Origin: Apus apus
Lineage: Eukaryota; Chordata; Aves; Apodiformes; Apodidae
Direction of reading: 5' to 3'
Assembly (NCBI RefSeq): GCF_020740795.1
Contig: NC_067295.1
Span: 2,480,501 to 2,544,500, forward strand
Length of the DNA stretch: 64,000 bases
How positions within the stretch are numbered: position 1 is the stretch's first letter; each line of letters starts with the position of its first letter. The notes under the pieces are model-generated. The model searched no databases. It was given only the letters and a program-made list of their open reading frames with translations, and had not been told where the DNA came from. The position numbers were made by a program, and so were the translations under genes. Positions 34,501-44,300 of the stretch are shown piece after piece.

Positions 34501-37500
34501 ACAGGTTTTATTATTCCCCTGACCAGACCACCCCACTTTCACACATTCTCCAAGGTCGCCAGAGCAGCGACAGGCCCTCAGGTGCCAGGGGCCACCGAGT
34601 CACCAACCACCATCAACAGGGTCCCTGAACTGCTGGAGATAAAGCTCCTACCATGGCTGAAAAACCTTCCTGGAAAACAAAGGCTTTTTGTGTCACTGGG
34701 GTTGTAGTATCAAGAAGTATCACCAAGGAATGCTCAGCGTACCAGAGCATCAGGGGGCAGGACACCGTCTTAAAAAACTATAGAATGAATCATTGAAGAG
34801 AACATTTGTTGATAGTTCCAATGTCAGAAAGAATTTGCTGGGAGTTGGCCAATATCAGGGTAAAACTGGATACCACCCACTTTTCTGTAAAATAATACAG
34901 CCTTAATGGGACAGAGAAAGAACTATTCTTAACTGCTAGGCAGGCTCAGAGACCAACAAGCCAGCTATTCATACTCAAAATTTACAAAAATTCTGTATCA
35001 TTCTCTGTTTAAAGAAAAGAAAAGTTTGGTATATATGTTGGGGAGTGGTTTGTTTTTGATTGTGGGTTGGTCTCTCTTTGGATGAAGACCTCCAGTAGCT
35101 AAGCAGCAGCTGGTCACCTCCCTCACTCCTCCCCGAGAAACAGTCAAGCTTGACAGCTAAAATCCACCATCTCTCAATCCACAAATATTCTTTTACTGAA
35201 GTTTTCACTACAGCAGCTTTCCTGGTTTGAGCCAGGATGAGGCCAATTTTCATCCTGGCTCAAACCAGGACAGCAGCATGCAGAAACTCCCATCTGGATG
35301 TGACAATGCCAACAGGTTTAATTTTTGTCCTCTCTCAGACAATTCTCTACACATACAGAAATTTTACCTTGCTTAGGCAAGGAAGTTAGTATTTAATGGT
35401 TGGAATGATAATTAGTTTGACAAAATTCATACTGACTTTATGTTTTTTCTTAATAGGTCAGCTAGGCATGTAAAAATTAGATTGCCAAACTGTAATTAAA
35501 AAAAAAAAGAAAAACCTCACTTTTTCAGTCACTAAACTCCTCCAAGTATTTTCCAGTCCTGTCTTTCCCTAACTTTTAGGCCAAAATGACATTGTAAAAT
35601 AAAAAATACAGCTTTCTCTCTCATCCAGCAGGCCAGAAGGAAGGTGACTCTCCGTAAATGAGGAATGACCTTTCCTTTCCACCATACACCCTGTGTACCA
35701 TCCCATCCCACTTCCTTTCTAAAGGGACAAATTCATTCATCGCCAGGAACAATTCCTTTTACATTGTGCTCATCCTGAAGTTTTCATACTAACCAAACAA
35801 GCTCCTTACTTCACACTTAAAAAGATGTTACTCATACCTCACTTCTATTGGTTTTTCAAGCTCTTTCCCATACAGACTATCTAAATTTAACAGGCTTCAA
35901 AAGTACTTTTTGCTAAAACAGTCACAGACAGGATGTCAAATATATTGTATGGACTATTACAGACTTACTGAAGGAATAAACAGGACATCAGTTAACATGA
36001 TGTCTGCCAGCAAGGAAAATATAAATTTCAAATGTTTGTGAAGCTTGCATATTCTTAAATATGAAAATAAAGAGAATTAAAAAGAAAACAGGATACAACT
36101 GAATGTGCAGTTACCAAAAACTAGCCTGTAACAGAAAAACTGAGATTCTTCTCTGCTTAGTCAGCCAAAAGGAAAAGCAGTAACATTAATCTATGTGGAC
36201 TCAGCAAAGCATTTTATGATGTTCAACAGCAGGTAGTTTAAGCCCTGAAATGGGCAAAAAACCAGCTGAGCAAGAGGTTACATCATATTCCCTGCTACCG
36301 AGGAAGTTTACCAACAGTTTCTCAAGAACTGGCTTTACAACCTATCTTAAGAAAAAATATGTAATAAATGCAGGAGGTTATGGTGAAATACAAAGATAAT
36401 GCTAAGAAAAAATTGTCAAACTAGGAGAAACAGGAACATAAAAGTACATGACTGAAAAGGGAACTATAGAAATGGAATGATACAGAGAAAGAAATTTCTT
36501 TGATGACCATCTAATTGACGGCATCAACTGCAAGTGACAGACGTAGAGAACTTTAGCACTAAAACACCACTGCCAGGCATTAACCTAACACAGCTGTTAT
36601 TAACATCAGCCCTGCTGCACCCAAGCATTAGTCAGAATCCATCTAACACACCAAATGCAATTCTAGTCATTCACATTCAACACAGGTAGATTTCAAAACA
36701 GAATGGATGTGGAAACACTCTCCTTCTGAGCAGAGAAAATATTTTTTGTTTATCTTTGCAAAAAGAAGACCAAACAATTTAGTATTACTAAATACATCAG
36801 GCTTGCAAATACCGGGAGAGAGAAAAGCTATTTAAGGGGCAGGAACTAATGGTATAAATAGATACATGTCGAAGCAGCTTTCCAGCAGGAATTATAGATG
36901 TGAAGAGTCATAACTGTCAAAACAGAGCTGATAAGCATACAAATGGGACAGCCATAGTCACCTGAGAACAGATGGCAATTGGACTATGATCAGGAAGGTA
37001 CCTTCTGGTCTTGTTTCTTTGACTGCAGTTGTGGGAAGAACAAGATTCCTGGCACTTATTACACAGGACCTTTTCCATCTCTGCTGACATAACTCCATTC
37101 CGTAACAACTAAGAAGATGATGCTAGAATGACTTTACAATTATGTGAAATGGGTTAAGACACCTCTGTTGGTTTTCCTCCCAGTTCCACATGAAGGACTA
37201 CTGACTGAGAGTGCTCACCAGGTCCAGCTTTTAACATCACACAGCACTTGTGGGCTAAAAAGCTGCAAGAAGCAGGGATGGTATCTCCTCCAAGCATCTC
37301 ACTCGTCCTCCCACGGCAGGTCCTGGCCTCCCAGCTGGGCACAGGCATGGCAGGCTGGCTTTGGCAGGGACCTACATTACCTCACTGCTCCCAACAGAGA
37401 CCAGCATTCAGCAGCTCCAGGATCTGAACACAGATAATAAGGGGTCTCACAGATACAGCTTATTTCTTTTCACTTTTAGGCTTTTCAGCAATTCATTCTA

Positions 37501-40500
37501 CTTGGGTTTATTAACTGTAAATGGCACTTTAGAGCTCCTTTTACAAAAAAAAAAAAAAAAAGGAAAAAATTGTTAATTTGAAATTCTTCTTTGGGCCTCA
37601 CATTAAAAAAAACACTGATTAAAATGTTGCTATTTTCCACTTAAACTTCTGCAGTGATTATAAAGCCATCTACATTGAACAGCTGCCAGTATATTTTTTG
37701 AAAAAGGATTAAGGGAAATAACCCACTGTACCCAGTAGCAACCTGACATGCTTTATCCAACAACTTCATTCCTAAATTCCTACAGTATTAGAACTGCCCT
37801 TCTATACTCACCCTGCATTAATATTTTAGTTCCAAGGATCTAGCATAAAGGTTATTGCCTCAGTAGCAGTATCGCTGCCACACAAAGAATCTCTTATCCC
37901 ACAGCACATGACAGTTAACTCAGATGTTTATGTAAGATGGGACTCAATAGATCAATTCTGACCTGCTAAGCCCTGCTTTGTTGCTGCTTTGAGAATTTGG
38001 AGATCCCAGCTCCCCGAGGCACCCAGAAGCAACTGGGTGGATCTCTGCTGCTGCAGGGAGCCATGCACCAGGCTGTCCTCTCAACAAGGCTCTAGCTACA
38101 CTGCAAGGAAATCACTTCCAACCTCAGTTAATCACTAAAGCAGGATTCTGCTCCACCATCTGTCTCTAACACAGGCTGTGATGTCTTTCATATATATTTA
38201 TTGGTAATTTCCTGTATTTTTGCTACATTAAAAGCCCTCTATACACATACATAGGTTTAGTTAAGCTAGTGAGTTAAAGTGTAGGTACAGTAGTCATTTA
38301 GACAGGAAGCCACTACCTACATTTATGATAAAAATCACACTGGGTATCTTCATTCAGAAGCATGTGCTTAGTTTTTTGGCGTCTTTTGTTTTGCTTTGTT
38401 GTTTTTTTTTAATGTCAGTCTAGACCAAGTGGTGGCACAGAGCGCCATGGAAACTAAGCCCCAGCTTTATAATTTGCAAGTGGCATTTTTAAGAAGAGAA
38501 TTCTGTTCTTAGTCACATTTATTCAGAAAAACAAGCTGCTTCCTCACTCCATCAGGACACCTAAAAAAGTAGACAAAAACTAGGCCAACTTGAAAAATTA
38601 GAATAATACTCAGGTAAGAACTTAAAAACTGATCATAACTGACTTGGGAACCAAGCAGAGATCCCATTTGTTAGGCTTCAAATGAAAGACTATTCAAATA
38701 AAGGTGGGATATTTTCAAAAAGCCAATCTATCCTCTCAAATTATGAAAGGTCATGTGCAAACTGCTTAATCTAGAAGGAGCTGTGTAACTCACCTTTCCA
38801 CTGGGAATTAAAGAAATCTTTCAAGTACAAGAAGAAAATTGATAGCACCTATTAATGCAACGAGGTGGAGCTGATAAATCTACTGCTTGATTCCTAATTG
38901 CACTGAAGCAGACAGAGCACTCTGGAAATTAACACTGAACAAATCCTTGAGGCCTTTTTTCGTTCAAGAACATTTTTTCTCTCAGGTGATCTCTACACTC
39001 ATCTAATAAACAGATAATTTATTGCTACTACAGAGGCCTGATCTTTCACCTTTACTTAGAGCACCAGAAAAACAAAAGTATGATGAAAGGATTGAATAAA
39101 GTTGTCAAGTGACAACAGTCAGGTAACACAGGACTACAGAATTCCTTCAACACCTCAACCTACAGACATTAGCCATACAGCTCATCCAGATTCAGTGCTG
39201 GAGGATATGCCACATACTCCCTGATTAAGATGGAAGCCCAGAGATGTATTCCAACCTGCAAAGATGCAGAACAGATAAAGCACCTTTAAATATTCCGAAT
39301 TTCCTCTCATGTCAAACCCAAATTAGTAATTCCTCTGAATTCTTTTCTACTCAAAGCAAAAGGGGAGACAAAGCTGAGTGAGCACAAACTTGCTGACGTT
39401 TCACAAAACTGCTTTTAAATCATGAGTCAAACGTACTGTGAATAGTCACTGGAAATATTTAAACTCATCTTTTCAGCTAAAGAAAATCGCTCCCAAAATC
39501 TTCACAGGTAAGGTTAACCGACTTGGCATTTCATGAGATTCATAAAAGCCCTTCTAAGCCCATCTTTCACCAATCTTTTCTCAAACTGGCTGTATGTTTA
39601 ATGAACCTGATCTCTCAGCCAAGCAGCCCAGCTTCAGGCAAAGCGCTGCTCTAGAATCAGGTCACACTGAGAATGCTGTGTTGCTCCCTACTCTGCAGCA
39701 TTTGTATAAATGAAATCAGGACCCACACCAGCCTTGCTCTGCCAACATTTCTAAGTACAACCCAAAGCCAGTGCAGCAGATGGTCAAAGGAAAGGACGTG
39801 TGTACAACTCGAAATAACACAGGTTCTGGTTTAGGCATAATAGGATAGGACCTCTTTAAAAAGCCAGATTAGGGGTGGGGAACTGTTGCTCCAAAAGGTT
39901 TCAAATATTGACCTTAAATTGTTTCCTCTCTCCAGCAGGTTTTGTCTCACACAAGAACATTTCCTTAATGTAAAATTAAACCTGCTATCAGATTTCATGC
40001 AACCCCACACAATCTACATGTTTTCAAAAACAAAGAAAAACTTAAGTGTGTTGATATGGAATATTTCATATCTCCTGCCCTGAGCATGAATTACCCCTGG
40101 CTTAAAACTGGAAGATTAAAACTGTCCCCAGTATGTCAGAAATTATTGACAAGACAGGAGTTGGAAGGAGCTTGTATTTCCTTTTAGCTTTACAGTATCT
40201 CTCTTGGCTTCCATCTACAGATTACAAGGCTAGATAGCAAAAACACCCTAATACTTTTCCAAATGCTTTCATCAATAGGCAGTAATACTCACATGCCATA
40301 AGGTACTGCCTAGAATTATACAAGCTTTACAGCACAGAGATCCTCAGAGCCAACAAAGTCATTAAGTCAAAGCTTTGGGGGAAAGGGTTTTATTAAAAAC
40401 TATCATACTTCCCCATTTCACTTTTCACAATCTCTAAAAGATTATTAGAGATGAGATGAAAATTTCTGCAAGGCAATGGGGAAATGTCCTTATTCACCAG

Positions 40501-43500
40501 TGTGTCTTCCCTGCAGCAGTGAGGAGTGATGGTACCTCAGTCAGGAGACTCTTTGCCATCTGGAATTCTCTCACACTATACAGGCTATCAATACTGTGTT
40601 TATTTTTTCATAAAGGATAAATTTGGGACACAAAGCCAAGCAACTCCACAAGAAAAATGCCTTCTGGCTCAACATCAAATACAACAACCAATTCTTATAT
40701 GCACTGTCAGATACAAGATACAAATGTTTGAGCAGCTAGAGAAGAGTGGTAGTTTGAGCACTGCAGTGTTTCCAGTCAGTGCTGCACAGGGCAGCTCATT
40801 AAACATTCTGAAGAAACTCAACTAAAAAGGGGCCACTAACTTATCCTATATTGCACTTTTAGTAACTGACAAAAGGGGGAAGAGATCCCTCACACATAAA
40901 CAGAACACATTATCCACTGGAAGTTACTTGTTCCTCTAGTGACCTATCCTGGAGAAACTATTAAGGTCTTTCAGCCAGCTCAGGTCTCTCTTCTTCTGCA
41001 AGAAGTATTAAAAATGAGGAGATTTCACAGCCAAACAATCTTTTCAAGTAAGGGGAATGCATTCAGATCCAGAACTCTCAAACTCTGCAATTCCCACCCA
41101 TTGTGTGGAGCAGAAAAAGTAAAATGTGTTAATACCAAAATGAAACACTTAATTTAGCTAGGCTGGTACAAAGGCTGTTACACTCTCCCAAACTTTATAT
41201 TTTAATGCTAAGAAGACATGTTAAGTATTTAGCAAAAACAGTGGATATACATTGTTAATAGGCAAATCTTATCCTACAGATTGCATATCTAAATGCCTCT
41301 GATCTCCTCTTCAAAGGCTCAGAGGAATGAAGGACAATTCTACCAGCATATACGGTACAGCTACCACATCTTACAACTGTTCTAAGCAGAGTATTTCCCA
41401 GGAAATAAGCATAACTTAATTCCTTTCACATATTCTACGGAATCCGTATTTTCAGATCAAAAGGGTATCCTTATAGAATAAAAGAAAACATGATGGATAC
41501 AACTTCTTCCACTTGAAATAATGGAAAGCATCTTTTCCATTAAACTTAGAAGACACAAGAATAACCCTACATTTATGTAACAGATTAAATGTCTGGATTT
41601 TGATGAAATTCCTTCCTTGTTTCCTAGGATAAAGGACAAAGCTCTGCACCAAGTCTTCCATTATCAGCAGCACTTAGCACAGCTGGTTTGTAAGGTTATG
41701 GTCTGCTTTGCTACAATTAAGCCATAGAAGAAACAAATTAAAACTTCAAAAGATACAGATCATAAAAACTAACAACCATCTGTAGTTTTCTGTTAGATAA
41801 TTAAGTCCAGGAGAGTCTACAACAGAGGAAGAAGCCAAAGGAAAAAAAAAAAAAATAAAAAAAAGAAGAAAAAAAAAAAAGAAGCCTGAGATTTCTAAAG
41901 CTTCTTAGGTACATGCCTATGGGGGAGGAGAAAAAAAGATTAAGAAATCATTGCCTCAAAAGCAACCCTGCAAATAGAGAGACACAGCAAAGTCAAGAGC
42001 AGGCAAGTGAGAGTATCCAGTACCTTCAACGCTTGGTACAATAACCAACCTGCTCCTTGACATCTAGTCCCCTATCAAAATTCTTACAACGTCTAAGGAA
42101 CAGAGATTCACAAACACACCCTGCATTGCACAATCCTTGCTGGGAGGAATAGTTTGAAGCCTTTGGTAGCATTTAACATGACAAACAATAGTTATATGCA
42201 CTAATTAAAGTTAAGAGCTGGTGAAGAAATAACCCTGTGGAACAAACCAAAGGTGTGCTCAGCATACCTCAGTGACTGATTATTTCAGTCCATCAGCAAA
42301 AAATAAAGCCAGCAATATTTCAAGCTATCTCCTAAATTAAGTTCTGTTGTAGCCTACAGAAGTGACAATAAAGTACATGTTCTTTAAAAATTCACCTGGA
42401 ATCAATACTCAAGTATGGTTATTAAGAAAAAACTAAGACAAAGATTTTCATACCTGGAAACCTTCATGCCCTTTTTTTGAACCCTCCATTCTAAAAACAT
42501 TTCCTTTGGGGAGATTAAAAAAAAAATAAAAAAATAAAAAAATCCTGCTCTCTTCCATAGCTTTAAATGGACAGAGGTTTTCTTCACCCTGGCTTGATCT
42601 GTCCTGCCACTTCCTACTGCCTTCCACAGAAAATGCCTGCACATGTCAGGGGTACTGACACCAGTCCAGTATTTATCATTTGAAAAGTGCTCTGGGACAC
42701 AGGACAGGACAAACTTCAGACTCTTGCAACTGGAGCTCAATCGATTCACCACACACTATAAGCATTCATTTAAAGAAAAGATTTTCCTTCAGAATTAGAC
42801 CACAACCACTGACATTCCAGCCAAAGCAGCTTTCATCAGTTCATTACTTATATTAAGAAGGATTTAGTGCCAAATCAGGCCTCTTCCTAACATGACAGGG
42901 AGTTCCCCCAAGCAGTGGTATAAAGAATCCATTCTTCCCACATCACTGTATTTTTTAAAGACTGAAATACACTATCTACTCTGGATACTTACATACCAGA
43001 TGCTGATAGTATAAATATTTAAACACTGACATAGTCAAATAGTTACTCCCCTAAGAACTGCTGAGCAAGCAATAAAGAAAATTAAACTCCAACATTCTCC
43101 TAAAATAAAATAGCAGCAATACAAAGACAGTATTTAGCAAAATGATCCAGGAAATACTCTGCATTTTTACTTTTCGTTCAAATTACACTTAACAAAAAAG
43201 CCTCAACACAACAAATTTTCAAGCACTCCTTTTAAAACTAGAAACAAAAAAACTCATTCACAGTGTCCCTACTGAGATTGGGAGCCTATCACATGTAACA
43301 CTGGAACATGTTCACAACAGCAGCTTGACAATGCTACCTTTGGGAACTGACAGTAAACAACTGCCTTTTAAATTGATTTCTGTCAACACACACACCCTCT
43401 CCAAAACAACTGTTTAAACAATCATCTGAAGAGACATTAGTGCCACTAAGACCTAGGAAGACTCAGCCCTTGCAAAAAGCCCCTTGCAGTCAGCACATTA

Positions 43501-44206
43501 ATCCTCCTAGCAGGAACCATTTACTCACCCATTTAACAGCAAATCAGAATACAAAAACTCTCAAAAGAAAAGGAAGATAAATTTCTTTTAGGTGTGTTTG
43601 CTTGTACTTACAGCCATGGTAAGATGCTGGGGATCCTCCAGACTTTCCATATTCTTGCTCAGAGTAGCTGGTGGATAGGTTTGGCTGACTGGAGCCTCGG
43701 CCAAAGGTGATCTGATTGCTACCCACTCCAGTGGCCACCTGAGCCATACGTTCTTTGGTCTTCAGGGCTTGGGCCCTTTCTGTCTTGAGTCGCTCATCAT
43801 CCTTCAGAAGAGACACTAGCTGCTTGGATTTCTCCCTCACATTGATGCCCTGGTCTTTACCATCTCGATCAATATACTGAAAATCTTTCAATGTCTGGAT
43901 AGCAAAAATATTCTCTTTACACTGCTGTGCCACTCTCTCAGAACCAGTTTTAATCAGGTAATCTAACAGAGTAAGGGCCTTATACACGTGTCGCCAGTTC
44001 TTGCCATGGTCATTGAGTCGTTTCCAGATCATGCTCATAATTTCAGAAAAGGCCACAACATTGTAAGTCAGATCTGCTATTTCAGTCATTAATGAACTGG
44101 AGGGACCCCAAGGGTCATTAGAGGTCGCTTCCCGAACTTTTATTTCGGCCTCTGAATAATTGTTCACAATGTTCTTCATCTGCCGCCTAATAGACGAAGT
44201 CGTCAT
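25240..44206 (-). CDS. EPN2: EPN2, epsin-2 (eight coding exons, 594 aa)
   Basis: The - strand exons join as 44206-43612, 34448-34336, 32828-32736, 32460-32304, 30122-29943, 28357-28265, 27364-27149 and 25577-25240. They total 1785 nt with consistent phases. Epsin-2 is a clathrin-coat adaptor that binds PtdIns(4,5)P2, ubiquitinated cargo, AP-2, clathrin and EH-domain proteins at the plasma membrane. The ENTH domain is at about residues 1-145 (starting MTTSSIRRQMKNIVNNYSEA). UIM1 is at 217-236 (GEEELQLQLALAMSREVAEQ) and UIM2 at 243-258 (GDDLRLQMALEESRRD). Clathrin-box-like motifs are LLDLM at 271-275 and LVNLD at 459-463. AP-2-binding EPW/DPW repeats start at 289, 301, 314, 328, 348 and 365. 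Three NPF motifs are at 477, 492 and 590, the last in the TNPFLL C-terminus. The length fits the shorter human isoform (about 584 aa) rather than the 641-aa form. EPN1 and EPN3 are excluded by the near-identical EPN2 ENTH linker and exon junctions. Confidence 0.96.
25578..27148 (-). other. EPN2: EPN2 intron 7
   Basis: 1571-bp intron. The exon 8 frame stays open upstream into this intron to 25881, which looks coincidental. No other feature was recognised. Confidence 0.85.
27149..27364 (-). CDS. EPN2: EPN2 coding exon 7
   Basis: Residues 412-482 with split codons at both ends; contains SARKTPESFLGPNAALVNLD-type sequence (AARKTPESFLGPNAALVNLD here) and SLNPFLAP. Acceptor TTGTTTCAG, donor CCAG|GTCTGT. 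Confidence 0.93.
27365..28264 (-). other. EPN2: EPN2 intron 6
   Basis: 900-bp AT-rich intron; nothing else recognised. Confidence 0.85.
28265..28357 (-). CDS. EPN2: EPN2 coding exon 6
   Basis: Residues 381-410: STSFDLFNNLNGTVKDDFSE then FDTLRTSKKP; acceptor TTTGAACAG, donor CCAG|GTATGA. Confidence 0.93.
28358..29942 (-). other. EPN2: EPN2 intron 5
   Basis: 1585-bp AT-rich intron; nothing else recognised. Confidence 0.85.
29943..30122 (-). CDS. EPN2: EPN2 coding exon 5 (three DPW motifs)
   Basis: Residues 321-379: AKPAASVDPWAAP, KNVDPWAPAQP and SSVDPWGPAPA. The DPW motifs bind the AP-2 alpha appendage. Acceptor TTTTTTCAG, donor TTCTG|GTGAGA. Confidence 0.94.
30123..32303 (-). other. EPN2: EPN2 intron 4
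   Basis: 2181-bp AT-rich intron; nothing else recognised. Confidence 0.85.
32304..32460 (-). CDS. EPN2: EPN2 coding exon 4 (clathrin box, EPW/DPW motifs)
   Basis: Residues 268-319: HTTLLDLMDALPSSAPAPQK, TEPWGPPAVANQTDPWGGST and ASDPWQSF. Acceptor GCCCTCAG, donor TTTG|GTAAGA. Confidence 0.95.
32736..32828 (-). CDS. EPN2: EPN2 coding exon 3 (UIM2)
   Basis: Residues 237-267: EERLRRGDDLRLQMALEESR then RDTIKIPKKKE; the second ubiquitin-interacting motif. Phase 0 at both ends. Acceptor CTTTGCAG; donor GAG|GTAGTG is weaker than the others. Confidence 0.94.
32829..34335 (-). other. EPN2: EPN2 intron 2
   Basis: 1507-bp intron; nothing else recognised. Confidence 0.85.
34336..34448 (-). CDS. EPN2: EPN2 coding exon 2 (UIM1)
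   Basis: Completes Ser199 and encodes TSPRVSSELEQARPQTSGEE then ELQLQLALAMSREVAEQ, the first ubiquitin-interacting motif. Acceptor CTCCTGACAG, donor CAG|GTCAGT. Confidence 0.95.
35220..35270. repeat. Perfect 21-bp inverted repeat with 9-nt loop
   Basis: The arm at 35220-35240 (starting TCCTGGTTTGAGCC) is the exact reverse complement of the arm at 35250-35270; the loop is GGCCAATTT. The arm resembles the TGTCCTGGTTT start seen in avian endogenous-retrovirus LTRs, so a small LTR-derived or MITE-like origin is possible. It would fold into a near-ideal hairpin in RNA from either strand. Confidence 0.9.
36191..36230 (+). mobile_element. Possible CR1 reverse-transcriptase fossil
   Basis: GTGGACTCAGCAAAGCATTT follows the CR1 sequence for the VDFSKAF reverse-transcriptase motif apart from a one-base deletion and substitutions; SKAFYDV is read in one frame. 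Flanks have decayed and the limits are unknown. Confidence 0.35.
37545..37561. repeat. Poly(A) tract, 17 A
   Basis: Uninterrupted run of 17 A on the + strand within the long EPN2 intron. Confidence 0.9.
41835..41885. repeat. A-rich low-complexity tract
   Basis: Almost uninterrupted A with scattered T and G; T-rich on the EPN2 transcript strand. Confidence 0.9.
43612..44206 (-). CDS. EPN2: EPN2 first coding exon (ENTH domain)
   Basis: Encodes residues 1-198 plus one base. It contains the whole ENTH domain: NDPWGPSSSLMTEIADLTYN, KRLNDHGKNWRHVYKALTLL, GSERVAQQCKENIFAIQTLK, FQYIDRDGKDQGINVREKSK. The linker GSNQITFGRGSSQPNLSTSY follows. The start ATG at 44206 gives the family-standard MTTSSIRRQ; A at -3 is favourable. 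Donor is GGCT|GTAAGT. Confidence 0.97.
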
Positions 44207-44300
44207 TTTTATTTCCCTTTTTTAACAAGACAGATTCCAGAACACACACACACAAAAAAAAGGGCTATATTTGCTCTTCTATGAATGTTTCTGAACTGCG
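44207..44300 (-). other. EPN2: EPN2 5' UTR part and splice acceptor region
   Basis: The leader directly before the ATG reads GGAAATAAAA on the - strand. Two acceptors are possible: AAAAAG ending at 44217, behind a poor pyrimidine tract, or CTTCGCAG ending at 44296. A T8 run and a (GT)n run lie between them (44242-44261). The sequence alone does not decide. Confidence 0.4.
44242..44261. repeat. (AC)n plus poly(A) run
   Basis: About six AC units followed by an A-run, directly upstream of the first coding exon of EPN2; it reads as T8 plus (GT)n in the transcript. Confidence 0.85.

Larger units (their letters stand above)
34449..43611 (-). other. EPN2: EPN2 intron 1 of the coding region (9.2 kb)
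   Basis: Long AT-rich intron. It contains a perfect palindrome at 35220-35270, a degraded CR1-like reverse-transcriptase fragment near 36191 and A-rich tracts at 37545-37561 and 41835-41885. Two GC-richer patches (34540-34660 and 37180-37440) were read for the extra exon known from the long human EPN2 isoform, but no match was seen. Confidence 0.8.

Noticed and set aside
25240-44206. Assignment of the epsin to EPN1 or EPN3
   Set aside because: The ENTH linker, DPW spacing, TNPFLL end and convergent B9D1 neighbour all fit EPN2.
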